A program made the position numbers and the translations under genes. From Nanobdellota archaeon (lineage in GTDB: Archaea; Nanobdellota; Nanobdellia; Woesearchaeales; GW2011-AR9), in contig JAUYQE010000107.1 in assembly GCA_030695605.1 (NCBI GenBank), positions 1 to 13,712 on the forward strand: a stretch of 13,712 nt of DNA. The letters run 5' to 3'. The notes beneath the pieces are model-generated. The model saw only the letters and a list, made by a program, of their open reading frames with translations. It did not search any database and was not told the DNA's origin. This document shows, piece by piece, positions 6,512 through 13,712 of the stretch (its first letter is position 1; each line of letters starts with the position of its first letter).

Positions 6512-6985
6512 ATGACACTGGAAAAAATCATCACCGTTGCAACGGTTTTTGACGCAACACCCGAAGAGCTGGAACAGAGCAGGATTCCTGATTCTGTCCA
6601 ATATCAGGTTTGTACCTACGGCTATATTGGTAATCAGGAGACTTTTATGCAGGTTACTGCAGGACGTACTGAAGGTTCCAGACAGAAGCATGAGGCGTAC
6701 ATTCAAGTTTATCCAGACACGGGCGGTGAGTGGACAGAGAGAATTCCTTCTCTTGCAGCAAAAATTGCGCAAGAAACAGGGGGGCGCATACAGGAAGACG
6801 ATAAAGATATGGTGATCCTCGCCGAAAATCCCACCCAAGCACAAGTCGCGGGTTGGATTCGAAACTGGTCAAACTATTTTGACAAAAGCAAGCTCATCAT
6901 CATCCGCATCAGATACTACGATATTCCTGCTCTTTTACGCCGGGAATCATTGTTCAGCGAACGGTTACAAATAAACAGAGCTTGA
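6512..6985 (+). CDS. Hypothetical protein, 157 aa, second gene of the unit
   Basis: No family is recognised. The sequence suggests a soluble alpha/beta protein: an N-terminal strand TLEKIITVATVF, a helix-prone acidic turn TPEELEQSRIP, strands QYQVCTYGYIG and HEAYIQVYP, a helix RIPSLAAKIAQETGG (about residues 77-91), then a strand KLIIIRIRYYD (126-136) and a basic tail. It begins 2 nt after the preceding stop with no obvious Shine-Dalgarno site, so translation may depend on the upstream gene. A hairpin with a T-run directly after its stop marks the end of the transcript. The opposing thymidine kinase gene ends 93 bp away. The two-gene arrangement suggests a joint function, possibly a small complex, but nothing in the sequence identifies it. 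Confidence 0.65.
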   Translation: MTLEKIITVATVFDATPEELEQSRIPDSVQYQVCTYGYIGNQETFMQVTAGRTEGSRQKHEAYIQVYPDTGGEWTERIPSLAAKIAQETGGRIQEDDKDMVILAENPTQAQVAGWIRNWSNYFDKSKLIIIRIRYYDIPALLRRESLFSERLQINRA

Positions 6986-6986
6986 G

Positions 6987-7018
6987 GGCACAAGAAGTGC
7001 CGAAATAGTTTATTTTTT
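6987..7018 (+). terminator. Hairpin plus T-run terminator of the orphan unit
   Basis: GGCAC (6987-6991) pairs with GTGCC (6997-7001) over a 5-nt loop, followed by an AT-rich stretch ending in six T (7013-7018). It starts 1 nt after the TGA stop at 6983-6985. Confidence 0.6.
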
Positions 7019-7038
7019 GCAAAGTACTAGGATTCTCC

Positions 7039-7058
7039 AAATAAGTGAATGAGTTCAC
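7039..7058 (-). terminator. Possible terminator of the thymidine kinase gene
   Basis: On the - strand GTGAA (7058-7054) and TTCAC (7049-7045) form a 5-bp stem with a 4-nt loop, followed by TTATTT. It lies 20 nt past the kinase stop. The stem is short and the U-tract interrupted, so this is tentative. Confidence 0.35.
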
Positions 7059-7078
7059 CCTATTGAAATAGACACCGC

Positions 7079-7690
7079 TCAAGCGTAGAACACATAATGC
7101 TTCCGGCAGCGGGGCGCATAGGCCTCTTTTCCGCCCACCAGAACAACGGGCGAATCTACTGGAGCAATTTCTCCATCAACAAAGCGCTGTACGCGAGTTG
7201 CTTGTTTTCCACAGCTGCGATTGCCATCCGCCTGCGTGCAGAGGGCACTGAAATAGTTGATGCTGTCAGCAACTGCCAGCAGATCAGCCATTGTTTTCTT
7301 ACCATCAGAAAAAGTAAAAAACTTATCCCGAAAATCCTTGAGCAAGCCGGCAGCGAGAACAATCTTCCCCTCGTTGGCATAAGCATTGCAAAGCGAAACG
7401 ACCTCGCTGTCCAGAAACTGCACCTCATCAATCCCAATTATTCTCCTCAGGCTCGTCGTGGGCTTGAGCGAAGAAGCTATATCTTGCGCACATTGAACAG
7501 CTATACTTTCTTTCTGCAACTGGTCATGAGAAACAACACGGGTGGCACTATAGCGATCATCAATCTGCGGCTTAAAAAGGTGGACTTCATAGCCGACGAC
7601 CTCATACCGCCGCAAGCGCCGGATCAGCTCCGTGCTCTTCCCGCTGAACATCGTGCCGATGATGAGCTCGAGGCGAGGTTCAGTATCCAT
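7079..7690 (-). CDS. tdk: Thymidine kinase (TK1/type II family)
   Basis: It phosphorylates thymidine (and deoxyuridine) with ATP in the cytoplasm, the salvage route to dTMP. The 203-aa product shows the P-loop GTMFSGKST at 12-20, the DEVQF motif at 88-92 with catalytic base E89, and the lasso-region RVQRF stretch (166-170). The C-terminal substrate loop includes LVGGKEAYAPRCRKHY (184-199). Probable zinc ligands are C151, C160, C195 and possibly H198. The usual first pair C-x2-C is here C-x8-C, with extra residues TQADGNRS. The open frame extends 22 codons upstream to 7756, but the TATA box at 7713-7720 lies 26.5 nt before ATG 7690, so the shorter start is chosen; it also matches family length. 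It is transcribed apart from the neighbouring reductase-adenosyltransferase genes but serves the same deoxynucleotide supply. Confidence 0.93.
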   Translation of the reverse strand: MDTEPRLELIIGTMFSGKSTELIRRLRRYEVVGYEVHLFKPQIDDRYSATRVVSHDQLQKESIAVQCAQDIASSLKPTTSLRRIIGIDEVQFLDSEVVSLCNAYANEGKIVLAAGLLKDFRDKFFTFSDGKKTMADLLAVADSINYFSALCTQADGNRSCGKQATRVQRFVDGEIAPVDSPVVLVGGKEAYAPRCRKHYVFYA

Positions 7691-7712
7691 GAAGAGAGAA
7701 GACCATTTGTGT

Positions 7713-7720
7713 TTTAAATA
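7713..7720 (-). promoter_or_regulatory. TATA box of thymidine kinase
   Basis: On the - strand this reads TATTTAAA, centred 26.5 nt before ATG 7690. It sets the start and rules out the longer open frame. Confidence 0.7.
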
Positions 7721-7764
7721 GACTGTGGTAATGGAACATAAACATAAGAAACACAAACCATAAA

Positions 7765-7789
7765 CTCTCCGAAGAATTTCCCCGGAGAG
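7765..7789. repeat. 7-bp inverted repeat in the gap after the adenosyltransferase
   Basis: CTCTCCG (7765-7771) and CGGAGAG (7783-7789) are perfect arms around an 11-nt loop, 71 bp past the adenosyltransferase stop and 45 bp upstream of the kinase TATA box. It could be the 3' end of the operon transcript or a regulatory dyad; no T-run follows on the - strand. The rest of the 7721-7859 gap shows nothing recognisable. Confidence 0.4.
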
Positions 7790-7859
7790 CCTATCACCTC
7801 TTTTTCCCCAGCAAACATTGTTGGAAGATAAGTATGATTAAAGAAGGAAATTTTTCAGC

Positions 7860-8438
7860 TTAATAACCTTTTTGGTTTTCTTGTTGCTCCGCCAAATACT
7901 TGTAGATCGGCTGCTGCTCGCGCACCTCAACTTCTTTGTTGGCTTGCCGCGCCAAAACGTACAAGAAATCGCTGAGACGATTGACGTAGCGTAAGAGATC
8001 GGGGTTTATCTTTTTCAGCGCATGCAACGTTACGAGCGCCCGCTCCGTTCGCCGTGCCACAGCCCGGCAGAGATGGAGGAACGAGCTCATGCGCGTGCCG
8101 CCGGGAAGAATGAACTTCTTGGGCATGCCTAATTGCGCTTCCAGAACATCAATTTCTCTTTCCAGCTCCCGAACATGCTCTTCCCGGATGCGGGGAACTT
8201 TCTGCTCTTCGAGATGCGACCCGGCAATGTCCGCGCCAACGGTGAAAAGATCGTTTTGCACTTTCAGCAGCAGGCTGTGCAGCTTCTCGTCTTCAACAAA
8301 AGAGAGGGTGACGCCAATGACCGAGTTTAATTCATCAAGCGTGCCTAAGACTTCTATGTGCATATCATCTTTCGGAACCCGCCCCGAGCCGTATAGCGAC
8401 GTCATCCCTGCATCGCCCGTTCCGGTATAAATCTTCAT
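7860..8438 (-). CDS. ATP:cob(I)alamin adenosyltransferase, PduO type
   Basis: This 192-aa enzyme transfers the adenosyl group of ATP to cob(I)alamin, giving adenosylcobalamin, the cofactor of class II ribonucleotide reductases. PduO/MMAB hallmarks are present: the N-terminal ATP-binding segment TGTGDAGMTSLYGSGRVPKD (5-24), LGTLDELNS (31-39), FILPGG (109-114), the arginine-rich CRAVARRTER (124-133) and YVNRLSDFLYVLAR (151-164). The frame extends 16 codons further up, but ATG 8438 begins the conserved MKIYTGTGD. That start lies 4 nt after the stop of the reductase gene, with a GGGGGAG stretch 10 nt before it that may serve as ribosome site. The linkage in one transcript with a cobalamin-dependent reductase strongly suggests that supplying this reductase is its job. 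No corrinoid synthesis genes are visible, so the cobalamin is probably scavenged. Confidence 0.95.
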   Translation of the reverse strand: MKIYTGTGDAGMTSLYGSGRVPKDDMHIEVLGTLDELNSVIGVTLSFVEDEKLHSLLLKVQNDLFTVGADIAGSHLEEQKVPRIREEHVRELEREIDVLEAQLGMPKKFILPGGTRMSSFLHLCRAVARRTERALVTLHALKKINPDLLRYVNRLSDFLYVLARQANKEVEVREQQPIYKYLAEQQENQKGY

Positions 8439-8442
8439 GCTT

Positions 8443-10545
8443 CTATCGCTCCCCCACCTGTAGGACTTGCTCCTCCGAACTGCCATCTCGATAGATGGTT
8501 ATGCCTTTGCAGCCCATCTTCCACGCCAGCATATACGCCTCTGCAACGTCACGGATTGCTGCCGTCTTCGGAAAGTTTATCGTCTTGGAGATGGAATTAT
8601 CAACAGAGCGCTGCAGCGTGGCCTGCATACGGATGTGCCATATCGGGCTGATGTCCCGCGCCGTCACAAAAATCTGGCGGACATCGTCGGGGACGCTCGC
8701 AATATTTTGCACGCTCCCCTGCTGGGCTACCTCCCGAAACAGCTCCGGCGAAGCAAAGCCCCGCTCCTGAGCAATGTGCTCGAACACCGAGTTCAGATAG
8801 AGTGACGTTTCACCGCCCAGCATGGTCTGTTGGTATGACAAAGCAAAAAGGGGCTCGCATCCCGCAGACGTATTTGCCAGCAGGCTGATAGTCCCCGTTG
8901 GCGCCAGAGAAAGGCAGCTCATGTTGCGCATTTTTCGCCCTTTTTCCTCGTGCCCAGAACCCGCCCATGCCGGACAAACGCCGCGGAGCTCGGCCAGCTC
9001 TTGCGAAGCTGCATACGCTGCATCTCGTAAAGCAGCAATGATTTTTTCTGCAAGATCGAGCCCTTCGTTGCTATCATATTTTACCCGAAGCGTGAAGAAT
9101 AATTCGGCTAATCCCATGAGGCCCAAGCCGAATTTTCTCGTCCGTTTCGTCGCTTCTTCAATCAGGGGGGTGAGGTACACATTGCAGTCGATAGCATTAT
9201 CCAGGAAGTGCACGGCGGTTTTTACCGTGCGGTGCAATTTCTCCCAATCGATGGCTGCGTGGTCCGCAGATAAGCAGCGCATCAGGTTAATCGAGCCGAG
9301 CATGCAGCCTTCATATGGTAATAACGGCGCTTCGCCGCATTGGTTCGTCGTTTCGACCTCGCCGAGATGCGACGCCGGATGTTTTCGGTTTATCTCGTCG
9401 AGGAAAAGGATTCCCGGATCGCCGGTCCGCCAGGCATTCTGTGTTACTACAGAAAACACTTCTTGGGCACGCAGCTGGCCAACGACGCTCTTCGTTCTCG
9501 GATTCTGAAGGTCATATAATAAATCCTGCTCCACTGCCTGCATGAAAGCATCCGTAACCCCCACTGAAATGTTAAAGTTCGTCAAGGTTTTGCTTGTCGC
9601 TTTCGCTTCAATGAACCGAATAATGTCCGGATGATCCACCCGAAGCACGGCCATATTTGCGCCGGGACGGACACCACCCTGCTTAATGCTATCTAGTGCG
9701 GCATCGTACGTGTGCAAGAAAGCCACGGGCCCCGATGCCACCCCGAGAGAAGATTTCACCAAATCTCCGGCCGGCCGTACTCGGGAAAAAGAAAAGCCCG
9801 TGCCGCTGCCCCGCTGGTGAATTAAAGCGGCATCACGCAACGTTGTAAAGATGCTTTCCATCGTGTCTTCAATCGGCAGCACAAAACAGGCGCTTAACTG
9901 CTGCGTTTTCGTTCCGGCATTCATCAACGTTGGGGAGTTGGGCAGAAAGCGCAGATCTGCCAGCAATGCATAAAACTCTTCTTCAGTCTGCTGGACTTCG
10001 GCAGCCGAAGCGCCATAATATCCGTCAGCCGCAGCGACCGCTTGAGCAACCCGACGGAGCATTCGATGAGGAGTTTCAATAACTTCGCCGTGCTCGTCTT
10101 TCTGCAAATACCGCTGGCGCAGGATTTTCAAAGCGCGGGGAGAAAATTTAATCTCCAGCTCCGCATGCTTTTCCCCGAGAATGAACGCTCGCTGCTCCCG
10201 CTCCTGGCTCTTCTTATGGCGATAGAGGATGTAGGCTTTAGCCGTCTTAGCATGCCCTTCTTCAATGAGCGTCTTCTCGACAAGATCCTGCACATCTTCC
10301 ACGCTGGGGATACGATCCAGAAAGGTTCTTTCGACAAGAGCAGTAACTTTCTCTGCCAGCATTCCCGCCAGGGCTTGGTCATGCCCGCCGACGGACTGCG
10401 CGGCTTTGAAAATGGCTTCTGCAATCTTCTCAACGGCAAAGGGAACAATGCGGCCATCGCGCTTGCGGACGTGGGTCATTTTTTGCGTATCTGGTTGAGC
10501 CGTTAAGAACCCCGGCGTATCAGTGCCGCTCACTTCAAGTTCCAT
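8443..10545 (-). CDS. nrdJ: Adenosylcobalamin-dependent (class II) ribonucleotide reductase, compact form with ATP-cone
   Basis: It reduces ribonucleotides to deoxyribonucleotides using a radical generated from adenosylcobalamin. The 700-aa protein has an N-terminal ATP-cone (about residues 24-113, VRKRDGRIVPF onward), the allosteric module that senses ATP/dATP. The ten-stranded barrel follows: NSPTLMNAG (203-211), the reducing cysteine C220 (LSACFVL), GSGTGFSFSRVRP (246-258), the active-site loop N401-Q-C403-G-E405 with thiyl-radical C403, its partner C414 eleven residues on, and APTGTIS (548-554). The C-terminus ends YRDGSSEEQVLQVGER with no cysteine after C679, so the usual mobile Cys pair that re-reduces the active site is missing. 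The ATG at 10545 fits the TATA box at 10568-10575. The adenosyltransferase follows after 4 nt. A TAG codon ends the frame; reading through it gives no Cys-rich tail. Confidence 0.94.
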   Translation of the reverse strand: MELEVSGTDTPGFLTAQPDTQKMTHVRKRDGRIVPFAVEKIAEAIFKAAQSVGGHDQALAGMLAEKVTALVERTFLDRIPSVEDVQDLVEKTLIEEGHAKTAKAYILYRHKKSQEREQRAFILGEKHAELEIKFSPRALKILRQRYLQKDEHGEVIETPHRMLRRVAQAVAAADGYYGASAAEVQQTEEEFYALLADLRFLPNSPTLMNAGTKTQQLSACFVLPIEDTMESIFTTLRDAALIHQRGSGTGFSFSRVRPAGDLVKSSLGVASGPVAFLHTYDAALDSIKQGGVRPGANMAVLRVDHPDIIRFIEAKATSKTLTNFNISVGVTDAFMQAVEQDLLYDLQNPRTKSVVGQLRAQEVFSVVTQNAWRTGDPGILFLDEINRKHPASHLGEVETTNQCGEAPLLPYEGCMLGSINLMRCLSADHAAIDWEKLHRTVKTAVHFLDNAIDCNVYLTPLIEEATKRTRKFGLGLMGLAELFFTLRVKYDSNEGLDLAEKIIAALRDAAYAASQELAELRGVCPAWAGSGHEEKGRKMRNMSCLSLAPTGTISLLANTSAGCEPLFALSYQQTMLGGETSLYLNSVFEHIAQERGFASPELFREVAQQGSVQNIASVPDDVRQIFVTARDISPIWHIRMQATLQRSVDNSISKTINFPKTAAIRDVAEAYMLAWKMGCKGITIYRDGSSEEQVLQVGER

Positions 10546-10567
10546 AAATGTTTACGAATACACTTTA

Positions 10568-10575
10568 TTTTATAA
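10568..10575 (-). promoter_or_regulatory. TATA box of the compact nrdJ - adenosyltransferase operon
   Basis: On the - strand this reads TTATAAAA, centred 26.5 nt before ATG 10545 and only 12 nt past the stop of the large reductase. The operon can thus be started independently of the large gene. Confidence 0.7.
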
Positions 10576-10587
10576 CTCTTATCTCCC

Positions 10588-13500
10588 TCAGCTACACCCC
10601 GTCGTCTCCCCACACACTTCGCAGAGGTGGCAAGTCCCGTTCTGCCGTAACTGGGCTGCACCGCAGCTGGAGCATTTTTCGGCGGCAGAAGTGTCGATGC
10701 GAGAAAAAGCTGCTTTTTCCGTAACCATTCTCGGCCTTCCTCTGCTTATATGCTCCTCTCTCGGCGCTGACGCTCCATTTTCCAGCAGAAAAATCCGCAG
10801 TTCGGCAATAACCGGATGCCCTTCAACAACCAAGCTGTGCTCCGCAATCTTCCCCGGAGGAATGCCATGCTGCAAGCCCATATTGACGGAATTCACCAGC
10901 GCGCCGAACAAAGCCTGCTGCGCCGGAGTGGTATCAGCCAGCTGCAGCTGCACATCGAAAATTTTATCACCGTCCTTCCGCGCAGAAAGCTGCAGTTCTT
11001 TTCTGCCCAGGAGCACGCGTTTCTTTACTTCTTGTGCATGCGTCTCCTGCAGAATCTCTCGTAATTCCGGATGCTCTTCTAACGTAGCATTCAACGGCTG
11101 GGAAAGCTTACAGCCATCGCGATACAAAGCGACCGCTTTAATCATCATCGTCCAGGCATCATAGTACACCTGCTTAATCTGCTGCACGCCCCACTCCTGC
11201 GGCATGTTTATCGTCTTGGAAATGGCGCCCGAGATGAACGGCTGCGCCGCCGCCAGCATTTTCAGATGCCCATAGGGATGGATGTAGCGCTTTCCGCTCT
11301 TGCCACATTTATTCGCACAATCAAACACCGCATAATGCTCCTCCCGCAAATAGGGAGCGCCTTCCAGCATCATCGTGCCGCAAATATACTCGTTCGCGGC
11401 AGCAATCTCGGCGTCCGTAAATCCTAACGCCGTAAGGATATCTCCCTTGCTTCCGTGCAGTAAGCGCTGATACTCTTTTTCTCCCAGAACCCAGGGTGTA
11501 AACACGTGGCGGATGTCCATCGCGGAATGCAGCCCTTTCTCGACAGCATCGAGCTGCTTTTCCGACAATTCGCGCATCAGCAACGTCTCTTTATTAATTC
11601 CCGGGCTGCCTTCCAACGTCCCATGCCCTACGCAATACGCTAAGATCGCAGTGATCTGCTCCGGCGTATAGCCCAGGCGACGCAAAGCCTTTGGCACCGA
11701 TTGATTGACAATCTTGAAATAGCCGCCGCCCGCCAGCTTTTTCATTTTCACTAACGCGTAATCCGGCTCCACGCCCGTGGTATCGCAGTCCATGACCAGC
11801 CCTATAGTCCCCGTCGGAGCGAGAACTGAGACTTGCGCATTGCGATAGCCCCCCTGCTCACCGCAAGACAAAGCACGATCCCAGGCAGTCTGCGCTGCTT
11901 GCAACAGCAGCGGCGGACAGAGCTGGTGGTTGATCGCCAAAGGCTTCTTGCTCAGCCCTTCGTACGTATTATCATTGTACGCCGCCCGCCGGTGATTGCG
12001 GATGACCCGCAGCATATCTTCTTTATTCTCGGCAAAGCGCTCAAAAGGCCCTAACGCCTGAGCCAGCTCTGCGGACGTAGCATACGCTTCTCCGGTTAAA
12101 ATAGCGGTAAGAGCGCCAGCGATAGCCCGGCCCTGCTCGCTGTCATAGGGAACGCTTTGCAGCATGAGCAGCGTTCCCAGATTGGCGTAGCCCAATCCGA
12201 GCGTGCGATATTCATAGCTCTTTCGCGCAATAGCTTCGGAGGGAAACTGTGCCATCAGCACGGAAATTTCCAGTGCCATGGTCCAGAGGCGGATGGCGTG
12301 CGTATATCCCCTGATGTCAAAAACGCCGCTCTCGCCATCATAACATTTCACCAGGTTTATCGATGCTAAATTGCACGCCGTATCATCGAGAAAGAGGTAC
12401 TCGCTACACGGGTTACTGGCATTAATCTTGCCCCCTTTCGGGCAGGTATGCCATTCATTCATTGTCGTGTCAAACTGCACGCCGGGATCCGCAGAAGCCC
12501 AGGCACAATAGCCGATGTCATCCCAAAGCTTTTCTGCGGGGATAGTTTTCATGATTTCGCCAGAAGTGCGGCCACGCAAAGCCCACTCCCGGCCTTCCTG
12601 CAGCGCCGTAAAAAACTCGTTGGGAATGCGTATGGAATTGTTGCTGTTCTGCCCGGAAACCGTCATATATGCTTCAGACTCATAATGCGTATCAAACTCC
12701 CGCAGCGGCAAATCATAGCCTTGCTGCGCCAGCGCTATAGCGCGGACAACATAGTTCAGCGGAATGTCCTGCCGGGCCGCTTCGCGAACAGCCTCTTGCA
12801 CCTCTTGGTCCGCCAGCGGGTTATCTTTTCCTTTCACTCTTTGCATGAGCTGTGCCAGCTTTTTCTTCAGCACTTTGCTTCCGGCTACCAAGCTCGCCAC
12901 TTTCTCTTCTTCCCGGACTTTCCACCAGATGAATTCTTCAATTTCCGGATGATCCATATCTAAGCAGACCATCTTCGCTGCCCGTCGAGTAGTGCCACCA
13001 GACTTGACGCTTCCTGCTGCAACGTCAAAAATCTTCAGGAAACTCATCACTCCTGAGCTTGTGCCACCGCCGCTTAAGCGTTCGCCTTTCCCCCGTAATC
13101 GAGAAAAATTACTGCCGGTGCCGCTGCCATACTTAAACACGCGGGCTTCCCGAACCAGCAAACTGAAAATGCCGCCTTCGCGGACGAGATCGTCTTCGAC
13201 CGCTTGGATAAAGCAAGCGTGGGCTTGACTTCGGCTATACGCATCCTGCGAATGTTTCAACTCTTTCGTGTCCGGATCAACATAGCTGTGCCCTTGGGCC
13301 GGCCCTTTCATTCCATACGCCCAGTGCAACCCCGTCGTAAACCATTGTGGGCTGTTCGGAGCAGCCGTCTGGTTGATGATCATGTGCAGCATCTCTTCGT
13401 AGAAAATCTGGGCATCGCTCTCCGTTGCAAAGTAACCATACTTCTCCCCCCAGGAACGCCAGCAGCCGGCTATACGGTGCGCCACCTGCTTGATGCTGGT

Positions 13501-13712
13501 TTCGCTGCCGGTGATGTGCTTCCCGTTTTCATCCAGCAACGGCTCGCCCCGCTCATTTTTCAGAGGCACACCCGCTTTCCGGAAATACTTTTGCGCCAGA
13601 ATGTCCGTGGCCACGGACGACCAGAAAGATGGCACTTCCACATCATCCATGTGAAAGACAATGCTCCCATCAGGATTCTTAATCGTCGAAGAACGCCGCT
13701 CAAACGTGAACT
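10588..13712 (-). CDS. nrdJ: Large adenosylcobalamin-dependent (class II) ribonucleotide reductase, 5' end outside window
   Basis: A second class II reductase, from the long single-chain family. The frame stays open past its first visible ATG (13650) to the window edge. The extra 20 codons include STIKNPDGSIVF, which matches the family's N-terminus, so the true start lies beyond 13712. Counting from ATG 13650 (1020 codons): NSPQWFTTG at 99-107, reducing C146 (HACFIQ), YGSGTGSNFSRLRG (174-187), active-site N413-P-C415-S-E417 with thiyl C415 and partner C426, and APTGTIG (611-617). A TSCPD-type domain spans about 885-960. The C-terminal zinc-ribbon-like cysteine cluster (C993, C996, C1007, C1010, C1013, C1019, ending TTGCS) is typical of this family and carries the redox cysteines. 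No ATP-cone is visible in the part seen, so activity control may differ from the neighbouring compact enzyme. Confidence 0.95.
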   Translation of the reverse strand, partial: FTFERRSSTIKNPDGSIVFHMDDVEVPSFWSSVATDILAQKYFRKAGVPLKNERGEPLLDENGKHITGSETSIKQVAHRIAGCWRSWGEKYGYFATESDAQIFYEEMLHMIINQTAAPNSPQWFTTGLHWAYGMKGPAQGHSYVDPDTKELKHSQDAYSRSQAHACFIQAVEDDLVREGGIFSLLVREARVFKYGSGTGSNFSRLRGKGERLSGGGTSSGVMSFLKIFDVAAGSVKSGGTTRRAAKMVCLDMDHPEIEEFIWWKVREEEKVASLVAGSKVLKKKLAQLMQRVKGKDNPLADQEVQEAVREAARQDIPLNYVVRAIALAQQGYDLPLREFDTHYESEAYMTVSGQNSNNSIRIPNEFFTALQEGREWALRGRTSGEIMKTIPAEKLWDDIGYCAWASADPGVQFDTTMNEWHTCPKGGKINASNPCSEYLFLDDTACNLASINLVKCYDGESGVFDIRGYTHAIRLWTMALEISVLMAQFPSEAIARKSYEYRTLGLGYANLGTLLMLQSVPYDSEQGRAIAGALTAILTGEAYATSAELAQALGPFERFAENKEDMLRVIRNHRRAAYNDNTYEGLSKKPLAINHQLCPPLLLQAAQTAWDRALSCGEQGGYRNAQVSVLAPTGTIGLVMDCDTTGVEPDYALVKMKKLAGGGYFKIVNQSVPKALRRLGYTPEQITAILAYCVGHGTLEGSPGINKETLLMRELSEKQLDAVEKGLHSAMDIRHVFTPWVLGEKEYQRLLHGSKGDILTALGFTDAEIAAANEYICGTMMLEGAPYLREEHYAVFDCANKCGKSGKRYIHPYGHLKMLAAAQPFISGAISKTINMPQEWGVQQIKQVYYDAWTMMIKAVALYRDGCKLSQPLNATLEEHPELREILQETHAQEVKKRVLLGRKELQLSARKDGDKIFDVQLQLADTTPAQQALFGALVNSVNMGLQHGIPPGKIAEHSLVVEGHPVIAELRIFLLENGASAPREEHISRGRPRMVTEKAAFSRIDTSAAEKCSSCGAAQLRQNGTCHLCEVCGETTGCS

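Noticed and set aside
7097..7717. Long 206-aa open frame opposite thymidine kinase
   Set aside because: The - strand product is a complete thymidine kinase with all motifs; the antisense frame shows none.
7691..7756. 22-codon N-terminal extension of thymidine kinase
   Set aside because: It would cover the TATA box at 7713-7720, and family members start near the P-loop as the 203-aa form does.
8439..8486. 16-codon N-terminal extension of the adenosyltransferase overlapping nrdJ
   Set aside because: The conserved PduO start MKIYTGTGD begins at 8438, directly after the reductase stop.
8822..9508. 228-aa open frame opposite the compact nrdJ
   Set aside because: It is antisense to the catalytic barrel of a clear class II reductase and has low-complexity, unlike-protein composition.
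10588..13712. Intein within the large reductase
   Set aside because: Class II reductases are frequent intein hosts, but the conserved barrel motifs run at normal spacing and no splicing-junction or homing-endonuclease motifs appear in either NrdJ.
1..13712. CRISPR array, tRNA or rRNA genes, insertion sequences
   Set aside because: No regularly spaced repeats, cloverleaf-like segments, transposase motifs or terminal inverted repeats were seen on either strand.

Overview
The window looks like chromosomal DNA of an archaeon. Six genes have an AT-rich TATA box (box A) centred 25.5 to 26.5 nt before the ATG, the spacing expected for leaderless archaeal mRNAs. A poly-T terminator follows one gene, and a Rad50 ATPase and an archaeal-style RelB/RelE pair are present. 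A small membrane-anchored Cys-rich protein and several orphan genes would suit a DPANN-type lineage such as Woesearchaeota. That placement is inference only; no rRNA or other marker gene is visible.

Layout. (1) 1-2265, + strand: the tail of an unidentified gene, a RelB-like antitoxin, a RelE-like toxin frame broken by an amber codon, a membrane-anchored six-cysteine protein with a poly-T terminator, and a DUF1385 (YqhQ-like) membrane protein behind a promoter region rich in dyads. (2) 2276-5901, - strand: a conserved-looking 386-aa protein I do not recognise, and upstream of it rad50; each has its own leaderless promoter. (3) 6138-6985, + strand: two tightly spaced orphan genes with a hairpin/T-run terminator. 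(4) 7079-13712, - strand: thymidine kinase, a PduO-type cobalamin adenosyltransferase, a compact ATP-cone class II ribonucleotide reductase, and a large class II ribonucleotide reductase that runs off the right edge. No stretch over 300 bases lacks a gene; the longest gaps are 5902-6137 and 1217-1431.

How the genes fit together. The right half is a deoxynucleotide-supply block. Two adenosylcobalamin-dependent reductases would make deoxynucleotides. The adenosyltransferase, 4 nt downstream of the shorter one, would make their cofactor from cobalamin. Thymidine kinase would salvage thymidine. Rad50 belongs to double-strand-break processing, but Mre11, HerA and a recognisable NurA are not in the window.

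Most worth a second look: the paired class II reductases, of which only the large one keeps a C-terminal cysteine cluster; the unknown partner gene beside rad50; the single-codon break in relE; and two sets of palindromes ahead of the DUF1385 gene.
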